Assembly: GCA_023231475.1 (NCBI GenBank)
Contig: JALJEE010000685.1
Coordinates: 1 to 64,000 of the forward strand
Length of the DNA stretch: 64,000 bases
Direction: 5' to 3'
Source of the DNA: Seison nebaliae
Taxonomy: Eukaryota; Rotifera; Pararotatoria; Seisonacea; Seisonidae
Shown here one piece after another: positions 48,004-59,019 of the stretch (positions within the stretch are counted from its first letter, which is position 1; the number at the start of each line of letters is the position of its first letter). The translations under genes and the position numbers were made by a program. The notes below the pieces were generated by a model. It made no database searches, was not told the DNA's origin, and was given only the letters and a program-made list of their open reading frames with translations.

Positions 48004-48868
48004 ATGATCGGAAAAGCTATCATAATTCTAAGATTATTTGAGAAATTATTTTTACTTAGTAAATGTTTCGAATTATCTAAAAATAATGGAAGTACTCGTT
48101 ATCCTAATGAAATAACTGAATTAATAGAAGAACAATTCCAGTTTAATTGGACAAATACAGACGAGTTCTGTATAAAGAATATAAATTTCCAAGTTTAAAT
48201 TCTTTCTTATTATTTGAAAAGTTTAAAGAAAATTTATCAGAATAAAACGGATAACATTAGTTTAGAGGATTATGAAATAGAGCATATTAATGTAACACGA
48301 ATGATATTTAATGAATCATTGAACTGTTCAAATATTTATTTTTTGAAGCAGAAAGTTCATTGAAATAATGATTGTACTTAAATCTATTTTTAGAAAAGTA
48401 CTATACTTCAAAATTTCATCAATGAAGAGTTTCTTTTGTCCCAAACTGCAACTTCCACAAATTTACCAGGAACCACGAAATTATTTTTCTTTTTTAATAA
48501 TGATCTCCAACCAAGAAAAGTTAATAAGAAAAAGGAAAAAGAGAACAGTAGTTTTATGTCAGGTCACCTAAAAATAGTACTGATCGTAGGTACCATTATT
48601 GGTACCATATTTCTTTTTTGTTGTGGTTGTCGCTTAGTACTTCTTCGGGTACAAAAGTTCTTGCACAATTTCTATACATTAAGACTTATCTTATTTTTTC
48701 AGAAAATTAGAAACAGAACGATTCTTGAAAGGAAATGTTCTTCATGAGTTAGAGGTTCATTCTGAAGAATACAGCGAATCGTCAAACGAATATAAGGATT
48801 GGAATATAGTGCTGAATGAACCTGCTCAAGAATATGTTTATCATTATTCATATACATATGACGCGTGA
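48004..48868 (+). CDS. Type I membrane protein of unknown family, tandem copy A
   Basis: Exons 48004-48192, 48241-48354, 48394-48656 and 48703-48868 join in frame to 243 residues. Features: N-terminal hydrophobic segment (IGKAIIILRLFEKLFLLSKC) as signal peptide or anchor, FNWTNTDEFC glycosylation site, the block SLEDYEIEHINVTR, a Thr/Ser-rich stalk, one TM segment (IVLIVGTIIGTIFLFCCGC) and a cytoplasmic tail of about 70 residues ending YHYSYTYDA. Exon phases and lengths (exon 2 is 114 bp in both) match copy B 1.2 kb downstream. I do not recognise the family. The conserved ectodomain and Tyr-rich tail suggest a small receptor. Confidence 0.78.
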
Positions 48869-49244
48869 GAAAATAATTGTTTAGTTATTTATTCGACGAT
48901 GAATTGGACAAACAAATGAATTTTTTCCAAAATTTTCGTCAATTAATCATTGACGAATAGTAAATATTATCTGATTAGTTTCTTCATTTATTAACGGAAC
49001 CATTGAATTTAGAAACCAAATAATTAGTACCTTGTCAAATAATTTTGATTTCGGAAAAAACTTTTCTTGTTGATTAAAATGGTAATTCTTAATTTAGTTC
49101 AAAATATTATTTGTTAGTAATTCAATGAAGTAATAGATAAAATTTTCAATTTCTCTTTTTGATTAACTCTAATTTTACAAATAAAATATTTAATATAAGT
49201 TTCGTTTTATTTCAAAATATTTTAATGCTAAATTGGTGAAATAA
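48869..49244. other. Spacer between the tandem paralogues
   Basis: AT-rich 376-bp spacer that should hold the copy A 3' end and copy B promoter. No motif recognised. Confidence 0.45.
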
Positions 49245-50239
49245 ATGATCAAATTCTTTATTATCAGTCTAAGGATATTATTAAAACTATTGGTAACGTG
49301 TGACTGTCATGAATTATTGGAATCTAATGGAACCACTCCATTCATTAACCAGATATCAACCGAAATTATAAAAGAAATTACGTCGGAGGTTATAGTTCAA
49401 CACATTCCGGAAGTCACTCAAATGGTAGTTGAACATTTCTCTTCTAATTGGACAGATAGCGATGAATTTTGTATAAATCATATAAATCTGGAAGTTAAAT
49501 TTTTTAAGAATAAATCATTATACCATTATTTTAACAGGAAAAAATTGAGAATATCACGTTAGATGATTATGAAATTAAGAATATAAATGTGACACGAGTA
49601 ACATCAAATGATACATTGGATTGTATTAATGTCTATTTCTTTAAAGGGAAAGTTAATTCGAAGAATTTTTATTCCATAAATTCAGTATTAGAATATTTCA
49701 AAATCTCATTCGACCAGAGAAGAAGATCTTTTTGATGCATATCTTACGACAACAGAACTGGATATAACATCAACCAGTTTTCACTTTCATAGTTCATAAT
49801 ATAAGAAGGAAATATTTTCAGTTCAAAAGAATACTACAACGAAAAATAATAGCTTCATAGCAACTCATTTTAAAACGATAATGATCGTCACTGGAATATT
49901 AGGAATCTTACTTATCATTATTTGTGTCAGTAGAACAATGATTGATCGGGAATCATCGATTAATAGATTTCAAGAGTTCAAGAAAGAATAAGTAAATAAT
50001 TATTAATTTTTCTTTTTAGAAAATTTGAAAAAGAAAGTTTTCTAAGCAAAGTAAAAGAGAATGAAGCATTGGCGAGATCGAATGGATTAAACATCAGAGA
50101 ACTACGTTCACGCAATGATTTTAATGGTTGGAACGAAGCAGTAACGAAAGAAATGCCAATTCAAAAAGATACTCACCCGCCACCGAATGATCTACCGAGT
50201 GCTTATGATTATAATTATTCGTATACGTACGACTTATAA
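49245..50239 (+). CDS. Type I membrane protein of unknown family, tandem copy B
   Basis: Exons 49245-49493, 49538-49651, 49692-49791, 49822-49975 and 50020-50239 give 278 residues. It aligns with copy A along its length: SNWTDSDEFCINHINLE against the copy A FNWTNTDEFC, ITLDDYEIKNINVTR, a TM segment (TIMIVTGILGILLIIICV), a tail with KFEKESFL and the terminus YNYSYTYDL. Copy B has an extra Ile/Val-rich stretch after the signal peptide (EIIKEITSEVIVQHIPEV) and splits exon 3 with a proposed 30-bp intron, which is very short. Paralogy by local duplication is clear; function is unknown. Confidence 0.75.
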
Positions 50240-50675
50240 GAACAATAATTTATTACAATTTAATTAATTAAAAATCAAAATCAAAATGTAATTTGAAAAG
50301 AATGAACTCTAACTCTAACTCTAGTAAGAATAAAAGTTTGTTCTAATGGAAAAAAATTCATAAAATTTTCTTCTAAAATTAAAGATACGTATGAATATTT
50401 GTACGAATCTAACAAGAGAATATTTCTAACAAATATTTAGATAATATATTCTTCAACTGTAAGAAATTATTTAGACGTAGATCTGCATAATTTTCCTCTT
50501 CAACTAAATGGACAACAGATAATGGAAAAAACGAACGGTGAACATGTAAATAATATTAATGTATTGAAATTAAAAAAATAAATATATATATATATATAAA
50601 AAATAAATTAATAAATAATCTTAGAATGTAGAAAAATTATGATTTTATTTTACTAGAAGAATATGATTTTTTATT
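50240..50675. other. Convergent spacer between copy B and GAK
   Basis: Shared 3' flank of convergent genes. It contains a (TA)n run at 50581-50599 and no coding signal. Confidence 0.5.
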
Positions 50676-53600
50676 TCATAATAAATCTTGTTTTCCTTCT
50701 TCCTCGAAGATGGCCCAAGAGTCATTCAGCTGCATAAAAATACCTCTAGCTAACTCTTCATGTTCACTTCCAATCATCTAAAAATGAAAATGAAATTTTA
50801 ATGAAATAATAAATAAAATAAATTAATAACTTTGTCAGGATGTACTGATAAAACGGCTTTCCTGTAAAATTTTTTCACTTGTTGAACTGTAATCAGATCG
50901 CCCATAGTGATAGGTTTCCATCTTTGTTCTCCATCCCACAACACTTCATGTAAGGAGCAAAGTAGAGCTCTAATATTTTTCTCTTTTTCTTGAGACCAAT
51001 TCATTATTTTAATATCATTCTCTGACATTCCCCGTGATTGATTCTCCAATTTTTTGTCATTTAATGTTTTCGGTTTCTCCTCATTCTTCTTATTTCTGTT
51101 GTCTAACGAAAAATCCCATTGATTGAAGTTATCAAAAAAGTTATTGGATGTATCTTCCTTCTGTTTTTCAGTTTTCTTCATTTGAGGTCTCGATTGTGAT
51201 GGTGGTGGTGGTATTGGTGGTGATGGTTGTGCCGTTGGGATGGTCTTTCTTTTTTCGGAAATATTCGTAGTTGGTATTTCATTTACCGATTTCGTAAAAT
51301 CAGGAAAGAAATTAAGAAGATCATCATTAGGTGGTGACGTCTTCGTCGGTGCTGTGTTTTGGGGTTTAGTTAAGTTGTTTGGAATATCAAATGTCAAAGT
51401 ATCAAAATCGACATTAGAATTATATTTTTTTTGCTCTGGTTGAGAATCGGTTACAAAACTAAAGATGTCATTCATATCTTGTTCACTCGAATTTTTCAAT
51501 GTAATTGCTGAATTTCTATCATTGTTTTGTAATGAATCATTTAATTCTAATAATCTCTCTTCATCTTCATTCGTTTTACATTCTGATTTTGGTTGAAACG
51601 ATTCTTCTTCATCTCTCGAACTGCCCAAATTCAATAAGGAACTTTCAGCAGATAATTCCTTTTCTTTCATTCCGTTTGATGGTTGTGTACCGTTAACATA
51701 TAAATGAGAGAAATCGCCAATGAAATTATTTTGGATATTTCTAATATCTTAAAAGGACAATTTAAATAAGAAAATTTATTAAAATAAAATGAAACTTGAA
51801 TTTATATCATTTGTTTGTAGTTTCATTGCTTGTACCCATTTCTTACTGTTGTCAGGACTCAATGTGACAAATGATTGTTGATTTTGATTCAAATCGAAAA
51901 GAAGTGTAAATTCTTTAATTTGTTGAGGTGGCACTCGACAAATATCTAAGTCTTTCCTATAACCGGAATATGAATTTGATAATAATGAATGAAGATATTA
52001 ACGCTAAAATTGAATATTCAACAACTCGATCCATTTTCAAAGGAAGAAAAGCAGTATAGAAACGAATTCGACATATTTCCATCGGAATCAATCGACCGAA
52101 TTGCATCCGAGCATGATTAATAGCAACAGTAATATTTCCATAAAGACGAACATTATTTACAAATCTTATTATGATTTCATTATCATCATTATAATTAAAT
52201 TGTGTGACTGATGCAATCGAATTATCAATCTCTTCAAAATCTTGTGAAATAACAGCATACGGTTTACATCCCGTTTGTAATTTATTCATCAAAGGAATTC
52301 CACCAATTCTTATTTGTCTTAAATGAAGAACACCGAGTGCCACACCTGATGTATCGGTTGGCAATCGAATTAATTGATTTGATGAGAATTGAGGCGACTT
52401 TAATTTGAATAAATAATCGACAAATCTAAAAATGGAAAATGAAAGAGAGAAAAAAGAGGAAGCGAACCTTCTAATTAAGGTATTGAAACTGATTGGGAAT
52501 GTTAATTTGGAATTTCTTTTCCTCAATTCAATTAAATGATTCATAAGAATCTCGACAGAATAAAATTGTTGTGTAAAGACTAGAATTCCGGCAGAGATCA
52601 AATTAACAATGCAATCTGTAATCAGCGAATAAATGCCTGCACTGGTTAGAATGATGGTGGAATTGTTATTTTTCAATTGATATCGTGTCAAATTCATGAC
52701 GATTTTTAAGAATTTGGAAAAATCGGGAATGTCGTCCGATTCGTTTAAAAGATATGTTTGAAATTTAATTGAATTATTTATACAATTCTCATCGATGGAA
52801 ATACAAGAATGATTCGTATAAATATTTGCCACAAATAATTTTTCACAATCCACTATTTTCATTAATTCATTCAATTCTTCTTTACATTGACGTTCCAACA
52901 TATCTTTCTGCATATGTGTTGTGTTCGTTTGATAATTAATGATTGATTGTGTCTTATCCAATTTCATTTGGTAATCGGGAGCAGAATTAAAAAGAATGAA
53001 TGATTGTAAATTAAATAAATTATCATTGATCTTATATAATGAAGTGGTGACATGGGAATCTCTCACTGGTGCATTATGACCAGATGAATTGAATGATGCT
53101 CCCGATGTATCCATTACATTCTTTAAATTTTCAGTAATTGTTGAAGTGAATTTGTTGGCTAAATTAAATAAATTGAATTGTTGGGAATTGTTGTTATCAT
53201 CAAAATTATTTTCAGAATGATGAATCTGTTGTTGTTGTTGTTGATGTTGATGTGGAGGAGGTGGAGGTGGAGAAGATTGTCGATTATTATGTGAAAATAA
53301 TGAATCAGATGATGGATTATTATTTGATGGTAATGGATAATCGACATCAGTGGAATTATAATTATCGATTGGTATCTTCCTCAAATAATTCTCTATTGAA
53401 TCGATCGTTTGACCAGGCTGTAAATGAACAATCTCTTTGATATGATTCGTTTGTAAAATGTTCATTATATCGAAAATTGATGGTCGATCATTCGGATTAT
53501 TATTCAATAACTTTCTAATTAATAATGATAAATATTTATCACAGTTACTTGGTAATTGATAATTACCATTAATGATAGCTAATCGCGAACTATCCGGAAA

Positions 53601-54413
53601 TGGATGTTCACCAATTGTCAAATTGAATAAGATACATCCTAGACACCATACGTCCAATTTCGGACCAATTGAATAATTCAAATAAAGGTCGACTAATTCA
53701 GGTGGTCGATACATGGGCGTCGTTCTCTCATTCAATTCATCTTCCACCATATCTCGTTCACTCGCTGTCCATTCTTCATTGACGTCATAAGTTTTCGTTG
53801 AACATGAACCGAAATCACATAATTTTACTATGGCCGATTTGGAAATGAGAATATTCTGAATCTTTAAATCATAATGAACGATCTTCAATTGATGTAATAC
53901 TGAAACGGCTGAAGATATTTGGAAGAATATCTTCAAAGTATCTACCACCGTCAATTGGAGATTTGAGAGATGTTGATCGATCGATCCAAATGGAAGATAT
54001 TCCATCGCTATAAAATATTCCATTCGAAAGTTATGATCATCCTTCATGAGAGAATTTCCGATAAATTGAACAATATGATGCGATTTCCCCATAATTAATT
54101 TCATGACGTTTATTTCATTTTCAATTTCCGATTTCTTCCTCTTATCATTCAACGGAGTTAACATCCGTTTAATGGCGACATCTTTCTGTGATTGGAGTTC
54201 GGTGGCAATGAAAATAATTGAGAATCCACCTTCAGCAAATCCTTCATTCAATCGATATTTTACATGACTGATATCGATCACTCTTCCAATTTCGCTTTGG
54301 CCGATCACATTAGATATTGGTGAAGTGACATTGGTAGAAAGATTTGATGTTGGAATGGTATTTTGTATTCCAAAATTGTTGACGGCTGATTTTAGATTGT
54401 TGAGGAAATTCAT
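50676..54413 (-). CDS. GAK: Cyclin-G-associated kinase/auxilin (NAK-family kinase with J domain)
   Basis: Five exons, 54413-52468, 52425-52003, 51956-51796, 51747-50831 and 50777-50676, encode 1182 residues (human GAK 1311). Order: kinase domain (glycine loop [22 protein letters not shown]-like RPPEL), a PTEN-like phosphatase and C2 region ([30 protein letters not shown]), a Pro/Ser-rich clathrin/AP2-binding linker with NFFPDF- and NFF-type motifs, and a C-terminal J domain with HPDK, ending [15 protein letters not shown]. The protein recruits Hsc70 to uncoat clathrin vesicles and phosphorylates adaptor subunits. Odd: the catalytic HRD is HYD (VHYDLKIQN), while Asp, Lys and DFG remain. The 42-bp first intron is in frame without a stop. 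Confidence 0.93.
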
Positions 54414-55336
54414 TTTTAAAAAAATAATTTTTTTTGACTAGAACTTGTCGAGAAAGACTTAATAAAATTTATTATTTTGATCAAATATTAATGGAATTTG
54501 CTAGTAGATATATTCTCTATATATTCTTGATAATGATGAAGAAGAAAAGTAATTATGATAAAAATATCATTTGGTAAGAATGATTAAGCTCATCATTTCT
54601 CTAAAGTGAATGGAAAGAAGGGAATAAGTCAAATTTCTTCTTTTTCTATCCCAAAAAAAAATTGTAAATGAATTTCCCTTTTAATACAAATCAAATTTAA
54701 CAAATTCAATAGATTAAAAAATTTGTGAAAGTATTACTATTATTAAGGATCGACTTTACATTTATGTCATAACCTTTTCCAAATTAGTTCGCTCTTTTCT
54801 ATCTTTTCACTCCGCCTCCAACAAACAGAACGAACATGTGACTAAATAATTTTACATTTTTCTCCCGCTACATTTAACTTCAAACAACGTAAAATTAATG
54901 TCTCCCCCCATTCGACAACTGTTGTCCGAATGATAAATGACAATAAAAAGAAGAATGGAGAATGATAGAAATCTTACAATCTTAGTTGTTAGTAGAAAAA
55001 AAAGTTTAATCATATTTACTTTATTCAAAACAAAAAGAATCTTTCAATTTTTTTCTCATTCAAATTCATCTTCTAATGCAAAAGAGACGATTATCAAAAA
55101 GTTTTCATTACATTATTCCAAGAACATTTCTTTCAATGAAGAAGACAAGTATTATTATTTAATAATAATCTAAACATTTAACTGTTTGTTGACATGTGTG
55201 TATGAAGTGAAGGAGAAATTTCGAAAATTAATAATATTGTCAACATTAAATTATTATTGATTTATATAACAATTTGTTAAGTGAAATGAGTAAAATTAGG
55301 ATGATAAATACATTCAAATTTTTCGCTTCTTATTTA
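54414..55336. other. Intergenic spacer upstream of GAK
   Basis: AT-rich. It includes the GAK promoter and the 3' flank of the tail-anchored gene. A 78-codon frame at 54937 on the plus strand has no family features. Confidence 0.4.
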
Positions 55337-56162
55337 TTACGTTTTAAATAAAGCGAAAGCATCTTTGCCCATTGAACCGCGAACAGCAGCCCAAGTAAAT
55401 ATGGAGGCACCAATGACAAATAGAATGCCAATAGTAATTGTAATTCCGATGAGGAATCTCATTCGGAAAAGTTTTTTCTAAAACAATTCATAATTGTGAA
55501 TGTGTTGAAATAAAAGTAACTGTCGATTCTCGCTCAAGTATTCGTTGATATGTTGACTTGTTAATTCGTTCACCTCTCGCATTAGTAAATCGCAAATCGA
55601 AATTATCGCTGGTCTTATTCAGAGGAATATCTTTGAAGTTCTTTGTGGCTTGATTTTCTTTCTGAATTTGTTGCGCTACTGTTTTCATTTTGTTTTTCGA
55701 TACTTGCTCCATTTCTTTTTCTCTCTTCAATTTCGCTTTATTAGCCGAATTAACTAGTCGTTCATTTGGATATGGTTTGGGTGTTCTCACAATTGGCTTG
55801 GGCGTTGTCGATGTTGTCTTTACTGGTTCAACATAAGTTTCTTTCGAATCATCTACGACTATTTCACTTGGTAATTTATCTCTTTCTCGAGAAGCACTCA
55901 ATTGAATATCTCGTATGGTTAAAGTTGAGGGTGACGGTGAAATCATGTTTATCGGATCATTGTAAGATCGTAAAGCTACATCCGGTGTCCGTTTAGGTGT
56001 AACAGGCATCGATTTTTTCTTTAGTTGTTCGATAATTTTTTTCGTTTTTCTCGATGACGTTATCTGTGGTGTTTGGCACGTTTCAACTAAGGAATATTCC
56101 AACGGATTTGGAGCGTTCTCATCGTAACGGTAAGCAACATTGTTAGTCTTTTGAATCGACAT
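55337..56162 (-). CDS. Hypothetical tail-anchored membrane protein
   Basis: Exons 56162-55521 and 55477-55337 (43-bp intron, GTTACT...TTTTAG) encode 260 residues. The first 205 are hydrophilic, Pro/Thr/Lys-rich and probably disordered, with repeated TPKR/TPKP proline-directed phosphorylation-like sites. The second exon supplies one membrane helix (FLIGITITIGILFVIGASIF) and a 20-residue lumenal or outer tail. No signal peptide. This layout is that of a tail-anchored or nuclear-envelope protein; I recognise no LEM, SUN or SNARE motif. Confidence 0.7.
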
Positions 56163-56471
56163 TGGTATAAAATGAAACTAATAAAACTTTTTTAAATGAA
56201 TGTTAAATAATTTTTTATTGAGAAATATCGATAGAAAATCTACGCTTCAGGCAAATTTCTCTTGTTATTCTTCTCTACTTACTCCTTCTTTGGTAAAATT
56301 TATGCGATATCATAATTCATTCTCCCAAAACTTATTAGTATGACATTTTGTTTTAATATGAAATTATAATTACCAATTTCGCTACACAATCTTTATTTTA
56401 TTATTAATATAACTTTTATAATTTATCAAATAATTTAATGTTTTTCATGTGATCAAAATATAGTTCAAAAA
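56163..56471. other. Spacer, nothing recognised
   Basis: AT-rich 309-bp gap between two minus-strand genes. Confidence 0.45.
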
Positions 56472-57523
56472 TCAAATTGATTCGTTTTCGTTCAAAGTAT
56501 CATATTTGCTTATTCCTGCTGGTGCGAAATCTGGAGTCATCGCCACAATGCCTAAGACTACTATGTTAACGGAAAAAATGGTTCCTATCACTAATGCTGG
56601 AACGAAATCTCGGTATATTATTGTATTACGAAATTTTACCCAACAGCCAATTATTGGTAGGCTTTTTCTGAAACATAACCTCTTATTAGGAACGTCATAA
56701 AGGTCAAGGTCGGAAAATGGAGTATCCCATTCCACATTACTCTAATTATTGATTGAAATCCAATAAATTAAATGTTAAAAAAAAATTAACAAATTTTTCG
56801 TAACAACAAGAAAACGGATACTCTTGTTCAATATATTGTCGACCCCATTCAGTTTTAAACTTTGACCAATCGTCACTTGATTGCCATCCACAACATCGAT
56901 ACTAGAATTCCTAAATGAAACTTAAAATGTACTATGAAATGAAACTTTGTATTGCACGCGATGCATTCGCTCGAGATATGGTTTGTCTTTTGTTCTACTA
57001 TTCATTGTTTGTGTCCTTTTCATCCAATAGTTCACTATTAAATTCTCCACAGCGAAATATAAATTCTGATGAATTCGAGGAACTGAAAAGTACATTACCA
57101 TTAACAATAAAGATTGTCCTAAGATATAAATTGCCGCCTTCAATTATCGTTATGGTTCGAATATTAAAGTAGAAATAAATAAGAACTTTAAAAAATTTAC
57201 GTTGTTTCAATTTTCTACCAATAAACCACATGATGAAAGCCAACATCAAGGAATAACTAAGAATAAGACAAAGATGGATGTGTAATGAAGGTACATTATC
57301 TAATCGTTTATAATCGATGTCGATAAGGTCTAATACTCGTTTGGTTGGAGAAAAGACGAATACGTAAGAATGATAAAGGAAGACTAGTATAGAAAGCACC
57401 TTAACAATTCATTATTTTGTTGAGATAATTTTCAGATTTTCTTATAAAAACTCTAACAGATAGCCCAAAATATAACCAAGCACCTGCGTTTACTATCAAC
57501 CTCCCTTTCTTATTCAGCATCAT
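56472..57523 (-). CDS. Tetraspanin, peripherin/ROM-like subtype
   Basis: Five exons, 57523-57458, 57399-57187, 57137-56946, 56901-56791 and 56741-56472, join without gaps into 283 residues. TM1 is split by intron 1 (AWLYFGLS plus VLSILVFLYHSY), TM2 is LCLILSYSLMLAFIMWFIG, TM3 is AAIYILGQSLLLMVMYF. The large extracellular loop begins after intron 3 with YRCCGWQSSDDWSKFK, the CCG signature, followed by the VPFSCC-like EYPFSCC typical of the peripherin/ROM group; TM4 is LVIGTIFSVNIVVLGIVAM. Tetraspanins organise membrane microdomains and curvature. The assignment depends on the spliced model, since no single frame shows it. The loop is compact compared with vertebrate peripherin. Confidence 0.83.
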
Positions 57524-57690
57524 TTGGAATTGCTAAATTTCCGGTTCGGAAGAAAATAATTTTAACGAAATTAAATGGAACCGAAGTTAAATGAAAATTA
57601 AATTAAGGAAAAAAGGCGAAAATTTATTATGTAAATCAAACAAAAGATTTTTAACGACTTCATATCATTTGTTTGTTTGTTGAAGTTTGT

Positions 57691-58050
57691 TCATTTTAGA
57701 CTACTATATTTGGTAACAGCTTTGGTTCCTTCGGAGACGGCATGCTTAGCCAATTCACCCGGTAACAGCAAACGTACAGCTGTTTGAATTTCTCTTGAGG
57801 ATATGGTTGATCGTTTATTATAATGTGACAAACGAGATGATTCCTGAGCAATTCTCTCAAATATGTCATTCACAAACGAATTCATAATACTCATTGCTTT
57901 CGATGATATTCCGATATCCGGATGAACTTGTTTGAGAACCCGATAGACATATATTGAATATGTCTGCTTCCTCTTCTTACCTTTCTTCGGGATTGGTAAT
58001 GATGATCTGATAGCTTTCTTCGCCCCCTTGCTTGGAACTTTAGAATTCAT
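57691..58050 (-). CDS. H2B: Histone H2B, intronless, solo
   Basis: 119 residues from ATG to stop with the complete histone fold: [82 protein letters not shown]. The tail is basic ([17 protein letters not shown]). It packages DNA with H2A. No other histone gene is within the window, so it is not in a canonical cluster. Downstream I see no stem-loop of the GGCTCTTTTCAGAGCC type, but there is AATAAA (plus 57623-57628), which points to a polyadenylated, replication-independent copy. C-terminal KYSSLK replaces the usual KYTSSK. Confidence 0.96.
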   Translation of the reverse strand: MNSKVPSKGAKKAIRSSLPIPKKGKKRKQTYSIYVYRVLKQVHPDIGISSKAMSIMNSFVNDIFERIAQESSRLSHYNKRSTISSREIQTAVRLLLPGELAKHAVSEGTKAVTKYSSLK

Positions 58051-58550
58051 CTTTAAACTATAGTTGGTGGGAAATATTAAGGACTAAAATTAAATTTGTT
58101 ATATGACGAACAAAATGATAATGTTACGTTATATACTAATCATCTTTTTAATATGTTTCAAGGAGTTTGATTGGTTCATCGTATGACGAGTGATATTGAT
58201 GATAACATTTCATAATATTAGCTAAATTTTTGATTAGTCATCTAACTTGTAATTAGAATAAATTGTAAGTTCAAAGAGTGGAAACACTGAAATTTGAAAG
58301 AAAAAAAATTCAAAAACATGAATTTCAATTTTAAGATTTTGCAATATGTTGTAAATATAATAACAGATTGAAGATCGATATGAAAGAAATTTCAAAGTTT
58401 AAAAATTAATGATATTTATGACAAATAGAAAAGAGTGGATATACTTGCAAAATTTAATAAAATATTTAATTCTCTCTCGTATGAATATGTTTTTCCATCC
58501 AAATGATTTTACTTTTCATAGAATTGGGCACTGAACAACAATATTTCCCA
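58051..58550. other. Spacer between H2B and the neuropeptide gene
   Basis: AT-rich H2B promoter region and neuropeptide 3' flank. No motif was identified with confidence. Confidence 0.4.
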
Positions 58551-59019
58551 TCACTTGCCAAAATGTCCGGAAGGAACGAATCTTTTACGTCCGAAATGTC
58601 CGTTTGGTATAAATCTTTTCCCAAAGTGGCCATTAGGCATGAATCGTTTGCCGAAGTGACCATTAGGCATGAATCTCTTACCAAAATGACCGTTAGGCAT
58701 AAATCGTTTACTCTCGATTATTTTGTCGATAATTGAATTATTCAATCTTTCCTTCAAACTTTCAATGTCTTTCAACAAATTATCGACTAATAGAAAATTG
58801 ATTTAATATGTAAAAATAATAGTTAAACTAACCATCATCCATTTCATCGTCGTCATTATTATCTCCAACGGCCGGTTCCAATGAGTTCAATAAATTCCCT
58901 TCTATATTATTGTTATTATCTTCAGTGGCACTACCAGAAATTAATGAATTACAATTGATAGAGGGAAGAATTATTGCTAAGAAACATATTGTTAATTTTG
59001 AATAGAAATGAAATTTCAT
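58551..59019 (-). CDS. Putative neuropeptide precursor with five amidated xPxGHF peptides
   Basis: Exons 59019-58833 and 58786-58551 (46-bp intron, GTTAGT...ATTAG) encode 140 residues. The start has a signal peptide (MKFHFYSKLTICFLAIILPS), then an acidic spacer (DDDEMDD) and a helical segment. The C-terminal part is a tandem of FMPNGHFGKR three times, FIPNGHFGRKR and FVPSGHFGK before the stop. Dibasic KR sites and a Gly before them are the hallmarks of prohormone-convertase cleavage and C-terminal amidation, predicting FMPNGHF-amide (three copies), FIPNGHF-amide and FVPSGHF-amide. The ending does not match the arthropod families I know (tachykinin FxGxR-amide, pyrokinin PRL-amide, RFamides, kinin WG-amide), although PSG/PNG recalls tachykinin-related peptides. 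Neurosecretory use is inferred. Confidence 0.85.
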
